64,000 nt of DNA from Flavobacteriales bacterium (GTDB lineage: Bacteria > Bacteroidota > Bacteroidia > Flavobacteriales_G > Salibacteraceae), in contig DNTB01000080.1 of the NCBI GenBank assembly GCA_003499525.1, forward strand, positions 4,172 to 68,171, given 5' to 3'. Both the position numbers and the translations under genes were made by a program. Shown piece by piece: positions 1 to 8,152 of this stretch (its first letter is position 1; the number at the start of each line of letters is the position of its first letter). The notes beneath the pieces were generated by a model, which was not told where the DNA came from, made no database searches, and worked only from the letters and a program-made list of their open reading frames with translations.

Positions 1-159
1 TTCATTATGTAAAGGAATAATAATCGTAACATCCGGAGACTTTATCTGACTTGATGAATTCTGACCTTTACTATTAGATCCCAATATCAGCCAGAACATG
101 AATGAAACATAGAATGTGAGGATAAATGAAGATAAGATCAGAAATGACGTTGTAATCAT
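1..159 (-). CDS. Glycosyltransferase family 2 protein, N-terminal fragment (runs off the window)
   Basis: The complement from position 159 down to 1 reads 53 codons without a stop. It starts with a hydrophobic segment (about residues 5-27) and then the motif VTIIIPLHNE, the classic first beta-strand and nucleotide-sugar binding start of GT-A fold family 2 glycosyltransferases. The start ATG overlaps the stop of the upstream membrane protein gene by 4 bp (ATGA), so the two are probably translated together. The membrane segment before the GT2 motif is typical of membrane-anchored sugar transferases. Acceptor and product cannot be told because the rest of the gene is outside the window. Confidence 0.75.
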   Translation of the reverse strand, partial: MITTSFLILSSFILTFYVSFMFWLILGSNSKGQNSSSQIKSPDVTIIIPLHNE

Positions 160-1142
160 GAAAATATCTTTGTTCTGATCAATACTATTCCTCCCATTAT
201 GGCCGGTATCATGAGGTTTATCAACCAGATGAAGAATGAAGCAGCTACAATACCAACGATGTTTTCGGAAAGGTCAGAAAAAAATCCAATGGAAAGTGCC
301 TCACGGATTCCCAGTTCTGCAAGTGCAACGGAAGGAATGCTTGTAAGTGTCAGAAAGTATAACGGGATGGTTGTAATAGCTTCAAATATGGAAAGGTGAA
401 CTTGAAAGAATTGAAGCATTAAAAATAGTTGAAGACCGTAGACAAGATATCTCAGCAAACTGTATTTCAGAACTTTAAAAAGCTCTGTTGGTCGATATAA
501 CTCAAATATCCCGATGTATTTACTGTACCGCTGCTTTAAGAATTTTGAACGGCTCAAAAGAATTGAAAGCACTCCACTGCTTAGAAAAGCTCCAACTACA
601 ACTATGGCTAAAACAACATACAGCTGAGCTCCTACATAAAAAGCATAAGACGTCATTTCGCTACTTGTCGAGCTAAAGATATGAACAAGGTAGGCCAACC
701 CACCCAATAGCAGGGTGACAATCAGTTGAGCCAAGCTACCGAGAACAGTCATCAGGGAGCCTTGCACTCGATGGTGACTGTCCAACACTATGACTCGCCC
801 AAAGAATTCACCAATTCTATTAGGCGTTAAAATACTAATTGAGGTGCCTGCCAAAACGCCCGAAATAGCTTTGGTTATTGAAATATGCTCAATCTTACAA
901 ATAAGAAGCTTCCATTTAAGCACTTCTATAAACCAATTAAGGGGCATGAGAAGAACAACCCCGACCAGGAGCCATAAGGAATCTCCCTGATGCAGTTCGT
1001 CAAAATACGATATCAGGTTTTCACGGTAAGCTGCTTTGGATAGCTTGACCATCAAATACCCCAATGCGACTAAAACTATAGTCGTTTTGAGGATCAATGA
1101 ATACCACCTTTTAAAAGTTTTTTTCTTTGCAGAGCTGAACAT
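156..1142 (-). CDS. Flippase-like / lysylphosphatidylglycerol synthase TM-region family membrane protein
   Basis: A 328-aa polytopic membrane protein with about eight hydrophobic segments. It carries the family features of the UPF0104/LPG-synthase transmembrane domain: a conserved TPNRIGEFFGR segment near residue 100-110 and an LAELGIREA segment near residue 275. Stand-alone members lack the soluble transferase domain of MprF and are thought to move lipids or lipid-linked sugars; the downstream overlapping GT2 gene fits a lipid-linked sugar role (inference). The longest frame begins with a TTG at 1154, but a TACTTTTG promoter element covers 1152-1159, so I chose the ATG at 1142. The gene is divergent from ruvC with about 23 bp between starts. 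Confidence 0.75.
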   Translation of the reverse strand: MFSSAKKKTFKRWYSLILKTTIVLVALGYLMVKLSKAAYRENLISYFDELHQGDSLWLLVGVVLLMPLNWFIEVLKWKLLICKIEHISITKAISGVLAGTSISILTPNRIGEFFGRVIVLDSHHRVQGSLMTVLGSLAQLIVTLLLGGLAYLVHIFSSTSSEMTSYAFYVGAQLYVVLAIVVVGAFLSSGVLSILLSRSKFLKQRYSKYIGIFELYRPTELFKVLKYSLLRYLVYGLQLFLMLQFFQVHLSIFEAITTIPLYFLTLTSIPSVALAELGIREALSIGFFSDLSENIVGIVAASFFIWLINLMIPAIMGGIVLIRTKIFS

Positions 1143-1151
1143 CAAGGCCAG

Positions 1152-1159
1152 CAAAAGTA
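1152..1159 (-). promoter_or_regulatory. Bacteroidota -7 promoter element (TACTTTTG) for the flippase-like gene
   Basis: The complement reads TACTTTTG, an exact match to the Bacteroidota sigma-A -7 consensus TAnnTTTG, 10 bp before the ATG at 1142. It would give a very short leader and excludes the upstream TTG as start. No clear TTTG -33 element was seen. Confidence 0.4.
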
Positions 1160-1165
1160 TCCAAT

Positions 1166-1717
1166 TTGAAGGGCGAAGAAGTTATTATTGGGATTGATCC
1201 GGGAACCAGTGTAATGGGTTATGGGATTATAAAAGTAGAATCCGGTAAAATAGAGCTGCTGAGTTCTGGAGTTATTAAGCTGAACAAAATAGCCAATCAT
1301 GCGGCCAAGCTGAAACGTATATTTGAGAGAACATTGGGTTTGATTGAAACCTACGCGCCTGATCATATGGCGATAGAAGCTCAATTCTATGGAAAGAATG
1401 TACAAAGTATGCTGAAACTAGGCCGAGCCCAGGGAGTGGCCATAGCAGCAGCAGTTTATCGTGACATTCCCATTACAGAATACTCACCAACTCGCATAAA
1501 ACAATCAATTACCGGAAACGGAAGGGCAAGTAAGGAACAGGTTGCTGCGATGCTTGGAAATATATTAAAGAAGAAGGACCTGCCCATTGAACTGGATGCT
1601 ACAGACGCTTTGGCCGCGGCCGTTTGTCATCAAATGCAAAGAACAGATATTGCAAATGATAAGGCTTACTCTGGCTGGAAGTCTTTTGTGAAAAACAATC
1701 CTGGAAGGATTAAATAA
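1166..1717 (+). CDS. ruvC: Crossover junction endodeoxyribonuclease RuvC
   Basis: The 183-aa protein matches RuvC throughout. Holliday junction resolvases of this family cut four-way DNA intermediates after RuvAB branch migration. Catalytic acids are visible: D11 in the IGIDPG motif, E71 in AIEAQFYG, and D144 and D147 in LDATDALAAA. The only start compatible with the frame is a TTG at 1166, since an in-frame stop lies at 1136; TTG starts recur in this window. A short extra C-terminal tail follows residue 160. The gene overlaps the convergent HIT-protein gene by 8 bp and no terminator lies between them. No ruvA or ruvB is present here. Confidence 0.95.
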   Translation: MKGEEVIIGIDPGTSVMGYGIIKVESGKIELLSSGVIKLNKIANHAAKLKRIFERTLGLIETYAPDHMAIEAQFYGKNVQSMLKLGRAQGVAIAAAVYRDIPITEYSPTRIKQSITGNGRASKEQVAAMLGNILKKKDLPIELDATDALAAAVCHQMQRTDIANDKAYSGWKSFVKNNPGRIK

Positions 1718-2105
1718 TATTTTCTCTTATTTTTTGCGCAACAGTTTCGAACTGCTCCGCAGTAAAGTTCATTTTAGGCTGAGAGAAATCCATATCAAAT
1801 ATTCCTTTAATTGGAATGAGGTGCACGTGTGCATGCGGAACTTCCAAACCAATAACCGAAACTCCAATTCTCTCACAATCAAAAACTCTATCCATTGCCA
1901 GTGCCACTTTTTGAGTAAATTTCATCAGGTCCCCCAATAGATCAGGTGGTAGATCAAAGAGGTAGTCTATTTCCTGTTTCGGAACCACAAGGGTATGTCC
2001 TTCGGCCAAAGGATTGATATCTAAAAAAGCAAGAAAACGATCGTCCTCTGCAACCTTGTAAGATGGAATTTCACCTTCAACTATTCTCGTAAAGATACTC
2101 GGCAT
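1710..2105 (-). CDS. HIT family protein (histidine triad nucleotide hydrolase/transferase)
   Basis: A 131-aa HIT-fold protein. The nucleotide-binding triad is visible as H91-x-H93-x-H95 in PHAHVHLIP, and the N-terminus (SIFTRIVEGEIPSYKV) is that of the Hint/HIT branch. Such proteins hydrolyse AMP-linked substrates such as adenosine phosphoramidates; the in-cell substrate is not known. Its ATG overlaps the stop of greA by one base (TAATG), so the two form an operon, an arrangement common in Bacteroidota. The family assignment is firm; the exact reaction is not. Confidence 0.9.
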   Translation of the reverse strand: MPSIFTRIVEGEIPSYKVAEDDRFLAFLDINPLAEGHTLVVPKQEIDYLFDLPPDLLGDLMKFTQKVALAMDRVFDCERIGVSVIGLEVPHAHVHLIPIKGIFDMDFSQPKMNFTAEQFETVAQKIRENII

Positions 2106-2578
2106 TACCTTGAAATCTCGAGAACTTCAAACTCTACCTTTCCGGCTGGAACATTGATTTCTGCGATGTCGCCAACTTTTTTTCCAAGAAGTCCCTTTCC
2201 TATGGGAGATTCTACTGAAATTTTACCGGCTGCCAGGTTTGCTTCTTTTGCTGCTACTAAAGTGTAAGAGGCTACAGCCTTTGTTTTTGAATTCTTGACC
2301 TTAACTTTTGAAAGAATCAGAACTTTAGAGGTATCCAGAGTAGACTCATCAATAATTCTTGCATTACTAATGGTCTCTTTGAGTTTAGCAATTTTTGCTT
2401 CAAGTATCCCCTGAGCTTCTTTAGCTGCATCGTACTCTGCATTTTCAGATAGGTCTCCTTTGTCCCGTGCTTCGGCTATTTGTTGAGAGATCTTTGGCCT
2501 TTCTACGGATTCGAGTTGTTTCAGCTCTTCATTCATCTTTTCAAATCCCTCTGGTGTATAATAAGATAGTCCACTCAT
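2105..2578 (-). CDS. greA: Transcription elongation factor GreA
   Basis: The 157-aa protein has the two GreA domains: an N-terminal coiled coil (about residues 10-78) and a C-terminal FKBP-like domain. The coiled-coil tip carries the acidic residues D42 and E45 in GDLSENAEYDAAKE, which hold Mg2+ in the RNA polymerase secondary channel to trigger cleavage of backtracked RNA. The C-terminal PIGKGLLGKKVGD segment is conserved in the family. It lies directly upstream of the HIT gene. An exact -7 element lies at 2641-2648 and an intrinsic terminator-like hairpin at 2614-2635 would fall in the greA leader. Confidence 0.95.
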   Translation of the reverse strand: MSGLSYYTPEGFEKMNEELKQLESVERPKISQQIAEARDKGDLSENAEYDAAKEAQGILEAKIAKLKETISNARIIDESTLDTSKVLILSKVKVKNSKTKAVASYTLVAAKEANLAAGKISVESPIGKGLLGKKVGDIAEINVPAGKVEFEVLEISR

Positions 2579-2600
2579 TTCAGTAACAGTTATCTGCTAT

Positions 2601-2635
2601 AAATAAAAAAGAACGTCCCGCTTTCCAACGGGACG
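2601..2635 (-). terminator. Rho-independent terminator / greA leader hairpin
   Basis: Arms CGTCCCG (2614-2620) and CGGGACG (2629-2635) form a perfect 7-bp stem with an 8-nt loop. On the complement it is followed by TTCTTTTTTATTTAT. It ends transcripts from the PorV-like gene, but it also lies downstream of a candidate greA promoter, so it may sit in the greA leader. Confidence 0.8.
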
Positions 2636-2640
2636 AAACG

Positions 2641-2648
2641 CAAAAATA
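2641..2648 (-). promoter_or_regulatory. Bacteroidota -7 promoter element (TATTTTTG) for greA
   Basis: The complement reads TATTTTTG, an exact TAnnTTTG match, located between the stop of the PorV-like gene and the hairpin at 2614-2635. The predicted start of transcription, about 2634, is at the base of the hairpin. No TTTG -33 was found at the usual distance. Confidence 0.4.
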
Positions 2649-2663
2649 CAATTAATTTAATTC

Positions 2664-3737
2664 TTAGAGGTTCAGCATCAAGCCAATAGTGTGCGTACCA
2701 TTGAATATTCGATTCGCTCTAAAGCCGTAATCGATATCTAGAGAAGTGCCCTTTTTGTTGAAGGGAACCGATACGGTAACCCCACCTGAAGGCCCTGAAA
2801 AAGCAGTAGTATTGTTCTCTTCGCTGACCACCTGATCTTCATACAGGTATGCTGCTCTTAACATGATTCGCTCTCTAAACGCGTACTCAACACCAAGACT
2901 TACCTGATCATTCCCAAAACTATTGGACATGAAGTTTAGAGCTCCTGTAAGCCGATGCATAGCGATGGTCGTTTCATCCTCCGGATTGGCTAGCTCTCCT
3001 ATGAGATAATCATAGCTTACTCCAATATTCAAAGTAACAGGTAATTCATAGGGCTCAGATCTCTGACTCAGCGTAAACTGCTTGTCATCGAGTCGAACCT
3101 GGGTGGATAGGCCGTCACCCTGGAAGCGCATTTTACCCCCTACATTTCGGAGGGATACTCCGAATTTAAGGTTGTCCTTTACCCCGGTAACATAACGAAT
3201 ACCAATATCAAATGCAGCTCCGTTGGCTCTGGCATTTGCTACTCCCTCTGTTACGAATTTTGCAGTAACACCCGCATAGATACTATTTGAGAACTCTCTG
3301 GCATAAGACAGATAAAACTGCCCGAATTGTGCTCTAAAATTTCCCTGATCTCCATCCGGATTATCTACTTCTGTTCTCTTGATATCTCCGAGTGAAAACG
3401 AGGTAAAACCTGCACCCAAAACACCGTATTCTCCAACTCTCTGACCAATAGCTACAGCGTGTAGGCCAATTCCGGAGCCGGATAACCAGGACGAGTAATT
3501 GTAAGCTACTTCAGTCTTTCTCAGAAATGCGAGACCAGAAACATTCAGATATGTCGCCTCGATGCCTGTTACGGCAGCCGAATTCGCGTTACCAAAACTG
3601 GCACTTCTCGCCCATGGATTGACATTTAATTGTGTTCCACCTGCAGAACCAATCCGGTCTTTATTTCCTGCATAGATGTTTAGCGCAAAAAGACTGAATA
3701 TCGCTAAAGCACTTAATATTTTAGAAGTATTTCTCAT
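2664..3737 (-). CDS. PorV/PorQ family outer-membrane beta-barrel protein
   Basis: A 357-aa protein with a signal peptide (about residues 1-23, cleaved near IYAG) followed by alternating beta-strand sequence typical of 14-strand FadL-like barrels. The opening segment GSAGGTQLNVNPWARSASFG resembles PorV/PorQ-type proteins. In type IX secretion PorV is the outer-membrane shuttle that takes cargo from the translocon to the attachment complex. It is the last gene of an operon with a 1458-aa secreted protein and a TonB receptor. It probably is not the canonical PorV but a paralogue serving this operon (inference from context). A strong terminator follows. Confidence 0.7.
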   Translation of the reverse strand: MRNTSKILSALAIFSLFALNIYAGNKDRIGSAGGTQLNVNPWARSASFGNANSAAVTGIEATYLNVSGLAFLRKTEVAYNYSSWLSGSGIGLHAVAIGQRVGEYGVLGAGFTSFSLGDIKRTEVDNPDGDQGNFRAQFGQFYLSYAREFSNSIYAGVTAKFVTEGVANARANGAAFDIGIRYVTGVKDNLKFGVSLRNVGGKMRFQGDGLSTQVRLDDKQFTLSQRSEPYELPVTLNIGVSYDYLIGELANPEDETTIAMHRLTGALNFMSNSFGNDQVSLGVEYAFRERIMLRAAYLYEDQVVSEENNTTAFSGPSGGVTVSVPFNKKGTSLDIDYGFRANRIFNGTHTIGLMLNL

Positions 3738-3757
3738 TATAAGTGTTTTGTCCTGGT

Positions 3758-6700
3758 TTAGAATGAATCAAGGTCAACGGGTCGCATAACTCCGAACCAC
3801 TTTAATACTCGCTCTCCCACTCCCGGAGCATTTACATGGATGATATAGGCCCCACTGGCTACTGGAATTCGAGCTTCATTCTTCAAATCCCAATCAATAG
3901 ATGTTATTCCATCATCATCCTTTGTAAGTTCCCGAACCAAAATTCCATTAAGTGTATAGATGCTGATCTTGCACTGCTTTGGCAGGTTCACGATTTTTAC
4001 TCTGTTGTCAGTTTTATCCGTTTCGTAACTGGAGTATGCATAGTACGGGTTTGGAACTATGAGAATATCATCCAGCGCACTCTCGGCAGTGCTCCGAACA
4101 TTAAACTCAGGCACCATGGATTGTGGTATAGTAAACTCATATAAGGGGCGCCCACCATTTACTGTAGCAATGAGATTCTTTGTACTATCTGAACCCGTTT
4201 CACCTGGAATGGCCTCAAGTGAAATCAAGTTTCCTCCATTATTGGTATATCCTGTTATCACATCACCTCTATTAAGAACCAGAGTATCATAGAGAACAGG
4301 ACCCTGATTAACCAGATACTCAACTCCAGGCTGCAAAACATCACCTACATCGAGGTAGTTGCCGTTTGCATAAGATTCGAAACTCTTGGTTACTCTAAAC
4401 CGGAGCGTCACGTCAGTTTCAAGTAAGTCAAACCCTTCTTCCAGTAGTGGGAGTCCTACCCACATTCCCGACCTCATTACGGCTCTGTAGTCATCATTTG
4501 TTGGAGCATCTTTATACTTGCGTGCTATAAAACGTCCTTCATCGTATGCTGGCATCCTGTTGGTATCCGAATTCGGATAGTCTGTTGGAAAGCTAAATCG
4601 TCCTTCTTCCTCTGCCGAGTTACGGAAAACATAGATGTAGTGCTTACCACCGAACCGAACTGTATTAGAACCAATGCCCTGATAGATTCTGGAACTTGGA
4701 TTCCATAGCATATCATTACCATTTTCAGATGCCAGATAGGAATCTTCTGAGAATGCCATATTCAGTCTTTCACCAGTTTCTACATCTACCGCATATCCGG
4801 GGAACCAGCTAAAACCAGTATCGGCAATAAAGTTGGACGCATTTTCATCTTCTGAATTTCCAATAGTAGTAGCCTCACCATTTTTATCTACTGAAGGGCT
4901 TCTTCTCAAGGTCATCTTTGGAGCGTTGCCTATTGCAAGTGCAGGGTCGTCCTGTGCTTCAAAAACAGGACATCTTGTCCATTTCGATTGATCAGAGGTT
5001 ATTCTGATATCTACTCCGTGAAGAAACTGCATGTTGTAACCCGCCGGAGTGAGCCCTACCCTATTTGGAATGGGCGAAACATTACCTCCCCAAAGTGAGA
5101 AAAGCACATTCTCGCCATCTGCATTGGCGTCATTAAATCGTACGTTATTGTTATAACTGAAAGGCACTGGACCATGAATGGCGTTTCCTGCAAGACGGAA
5201 TGGCGCCCATGTACCGTCTAACATTTGCTCGTAGAATTCTTCAGGGTCAACACCTACACCTTCTTTTCCACCGGAAAAGGTAATGTTGTAGTCAAAATAT
5301 TCAGGGTTTTCCTCTTCGCCAAAATCACCTGCTCTTATCCAGTTTTGTGGTTGAAGGCCATCTGCATCGGGTATACCGGTTAACCACGGTTTTGATGGAT
5401 CATCAAATACAATATCCGCACTAATTAATCCATTGTTTACAGGATCCTGACCGGGTGGCAGTGGGTTTCGAATTAGTATGGAAATTCCAAGCTCTTCAAT
5501 GATCTGCTCAGATTGCACCCGAATATTGGATACAGGGCGCAGCGTATCCGTGAGAGCATCTCCGGTCAATTCCCAGTAAGCATCGGATAAATCTCCGATA
5601 GTGGTAGTGTCTTTGAAGGCCAGTTGAAAGTCTCCCCCAATTACCGCCAATGGATCAATTACTTTCACCTCAATAGGTGTAGCACCTGCCCGATACGTTG
5701 GGTTATCTATTCGGTATGGTGGACTAAAAAGAAGAGAATCCACTTCTCCACTGTCCAAAAGAAGGTTGAAAGCACCGTTACCGATTCCTTCTATCCTTTT
5801 TATTGCAATACCGTCACCAAAAGATGCGTTCAAGTTGGTTCCTCCGTTCTTAGGGTCAGTGCTGTGAGGAATCGCACTGAAGATTACAATAGGCCCCGTC
5901 GGTGATTTTCTTGATCCAAAATAGGGTTGTTTTTGACCGTCTAACTTGAATGGATCGTTCGGGTCGTACTCCTTAAATTCATTATGAGCATAAGCTATTG
6001 CAGTGTAGTAGTAGGTCTTATGGTTGATAAGACGAGAATCACCTTCTGCAAACAAATCCTGATCGATGGTAAAGGTTTTCAAAAGACCTTCATTGTTAGC
6101 ATTCTGGACATAGAACCTGGGAACATCCAGTTGGAGTTCCTGATCAAAATCAAAATTGACCAGATCTGTGATATCATCACGCACGTCGCACTGATAAACT
6201 AACCGCGCCAAATCGGGGTTTCTCAAATCACCCAATGAAACACTTGCATCCCTCAGCTGAAAAACCTGATAGCCCTGAAAAGTATATGCTGCATACTCAA
6301 ATGCCAAAGAATCATATAGTTCTGGATTGTTAAATATGGTAATTTCCTGACCTTCGTATTCAAGCGTATCGGGTACAGATATAAAAGGATCTTGTTCCTT
6401 ATAGTTATCACCAACATTGTTGCCTGCTAAGTTTACGATTTTGAAAATAAATTCATTCTCCAGCTCAGTAATTTGGAGTGTTGGAGCATCCGGACCATCC
6501 AATAGTGCAAAACAGTTGTCAAATAATGCCTGCGTTTTAGTATCTGCAGCTTTAAGGGCCTCAATGGAAGCCTGGCTACCGCCGATACCGCGTGCCCAAA
6601 CCACACCAACTGTTATATAGTTTTGAGCTCCGGGAGCCAGAATAAATGGTCCTGCAGATTGCACGAACCTTCTGTCGAAAGGAGTATTTCCTTCTGAATC

Positions 6701-8134
6701 CTCTGTCCAGGTGCGTAGAGGTTGTCCACCAGTTCCCCAGCCTAGCGGATCTGAGTCGCCTGGAAACATGAAATCTGCCTCCACTAGCGGATCGTCTGCC
6801 GAAGTTTCAAATCCGGTTCCTCCGTAGTACATTTTGGAATTATTTTTCCAGATACTCCGCAAGTAGTTATAGTATTGAATTCCGATACTCGGGTCGCCCT
6901 GATTACCTGCACCATTGTTATACCACAAGAATGCCCTCATTCCCAGACGTTCATCGTCAACTTTGCCATTTCCGTAATTCACACCGCTGCCGTCATACAC
7001 GATTCCGTCATCAGCAATGGCATCTGTATAGGTTTCGCAAACGCAATTGTCACGTCCATCACTATCCTGAAAAGGACCCTGAAAGAAATCCACTCCAATA
7101 GCCGGAGGATCTGCCCCATAACCTGGTCTACCCTGAACATCTTCATCAAACTCATCTCCATTGTAGCAAAAACCAAGTCCTCTCTGAACATCGCACCCGA
7201 CAAAGTCGTCTTGGGCATTGCCAAGGTCGGCATCCACGTGAAAACCGAAATAGGCATCCCTGAGGTCAAACGTAGAGCGGTTGAGCAGCTTGTAGTTGTA
7301 GAATGTCATGTTATTCACCTCATCACTTGTTGAAAAGGCGAATGCCTGGGCGCGAATTTCCATACCAATAGGTTCAGCTTGCGTTTCATTATGGATATTT
7401 CCACGATCATTAAAAACCCACCAGAAATTCTGATCACCGTATAACTCATCGAGGTTTCCACCACATTCTGTATTTCTCAATCCGTCTTCATCACCTAAAT
7501 CATACAGCGGATAATCTCCGTCATCAACGCTGTATATACCATCTTCATTTCGGTCGTAAAAGGGAGCAAGAAATAGATCCTGACCCAACGCAACATCTCC
7601 GTTTCCTGGCCAATCTCTCAAAGTATCGGGAATGATATAATCTGCCGGCTCGCCGGTTAAGTACCATGTATTAAACCGCTCTACCTGAGCCTTGGTGGTT
7701 ATGAAATGCCTATCCCACTCTGCACATGTAGCTCTGTCGATTTCGCCGGTTTGAATGTTTAGTGGACCCGTGTAGAAATCAACCCCATTGGTTCTGTATC
7801 TCTGAGCGGCAACTTTAATTTGACCAGATGCATCTGTACCAGCCAACCACAAGGAGCCCGCAAATAGCGCGTTTTGTCCTGTTCCTGCCACCGGACCTTT
7901 TGGAACTTCATAGATAGGAATTGTAAGATTCCACCACATGTCACCACCCGTTTGGACAATGGAACGTACGTTATTCCATTCCATGATAGAACTACTGGTA
8001 GGGTTATCACAATTCGCCGCTAAAGTGGATACCGGTTTTCGTTTTCCAGTTTTCCCGTAAAGAAACTCCCTTGCGTCGAGGTTGAATGTAAACAGTACCG
8101 AAATGAGAACTGTTAATATCGCCTTATTTATCAT
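3758..8134 (-). CDS. Large secreted protein with FlgD-like / T9SS-type C-terminal domain, function unknown
   Basis: A 1458-aa exported protein with a signal peptide at residues 1-21 (ending LDAREF). The body is rich in Asp, Asn, Gly and aromatic residues with no family I recognise; several acidic stretches (for example YDRNEDGIYSVDDGDYP near residue 190) look like calcium-binding loops. The last 90 residues (IVPNPYYAYSSYE through SGAYIIHVNAPG) are a FlgD-Ig-like beta sandwich of the kind used as type IX sorting domains, but with an extra tail ending RPVDLDSF instead of the usual short basic end. The gene sits 18 bp after the TonB receptor and 20 bp before the PorV-like gene, so the three are co-transcribed. 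Confidence 0.75.
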   Translation of the reverse strand: MINKAILTVLISVLFTFNLDAREFLYGKTGKRKPVSTLAANCDNPTSSSIMEWNNVRSIVQTGGDMWWNLTIPIYEVPKGPVAGTGQNALFAGSLWLAGTDASGQIKVAAQRYRTNGVDFYTGPLNIQTGEIDRATCAEWDRHFITTKAQVERFNTWYLTGEPADYIIPDTLRDWPGNGDVALGQDLFLAPFYDRNEDGIYSVDDGDYPLYDLGDEDGLRNTECGGNLDELYGDQNFWWVFNDRGNIHNETQAEPIGMEIRAQAFAFSTSDEVNNMTFYNYKLLNRSTFDLRDAYFGFHVDADLGNAQDDFVGCDVQRGLGFCYNGDEFDEDVQGRPGYGADPPAIGVDFFQGPFQDSDGRDNCVCETYTDAIADDGIVYDGSGVNYGNGKVDDERLGMRAFLWYNNGAGNQGDPSIGIQYYNYLRSIWKNNSKMYYGGTGFETSADDPLVEADFMFPGDSDPLGWGTGGQPLRTWTEDSEGNTPFDRRFVQSAGPFILAPGAQNYITVGVVWARGIGGSQASIEALKAADTKTQALFDNCFALLDGPDAPTLQITELENEFIFKIVNLAGNNVGDNYKEQDPFISVPDTLEYEGQEITIFNNPELYDSLAFEYAAYTFQGYQVFQLRDASVSLGDLRNPDLARLVYQCDVRDDITDLVNFDFDQELQLDVPRFYVQNANNEGLLKTFTIDQDLFAEGDSRLINHKTYYYTAIAYAHNEFKEYDPNDPFKLDGQKQPYFGSRKSPTGPIVIFSAIPHSTDPKNGGTNLNASFGDGIAIKRIEGIGNGAFNLLLDSGEVDSLLFSPPYRIDNPTYRAGATPIEVKVIDPLAVIGGDFQLAFKDTTTIGDLSDAYWELTGDALTDTLRPVSNIRVQSEQIIEELGISILIRNPLPPGQDPVNNGLISADIVFDDPSKPWLTGIPDADGLQPQNWIRAGDFGEEENPEYFDYNITFSGGKEGVGVDPEEFYEQMLDGTWAPFRLAGNAIHGPVPFSYNNNVRFNDANADGENVLFSLWGGNVSPIPNRVGLTPAGYNMQFLHGVDIRITSDQSKWTRCPVFEAQDDPALAIGNAPKMTLRRSPSVDKNGEATTIGNSEDENASNFIADTGFSWFPGYAVDVETGERLNMAFSEDSYLASENGNDMLWNPSSRIYQGIGSNTVRFGGKHYIYVFRNSAEEEGRFSFPTDYPNSDTNRMPAYDEGRFIARKYKDAPTNDDYRAVMRSGMWVGLPLLEEGFDLLETDVTLRFRVTKSFESYANGNYLDVGDVLQPGVEYLVNQGPVLYDTLVLNRGDVITGYTNNGGNLISLEAIPGETGSDSTKNLIATVNGGRPLYEFTIPQSMVPEFNVRSTAESALDDILIVPNPYYAYSSYETDKTDNRVKIVNLPKQCKISIYTLNGILVRELTKDDDGITSIDWDLKNEARIPVASGAYIIHVNAPGVGERVLKWFGVMRPVDLDSF

Positions 8135-8152
8135 GAGTAGATCGTTTACAAA

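Noticed and set aside
6875..7333. 152-codon antisense frame inside the 1458-aa protein gene
   Set aside because: It lies fully opposite a long gene with a clear signal peptide and C-terminal domain, and its translation has no recognisable motif.
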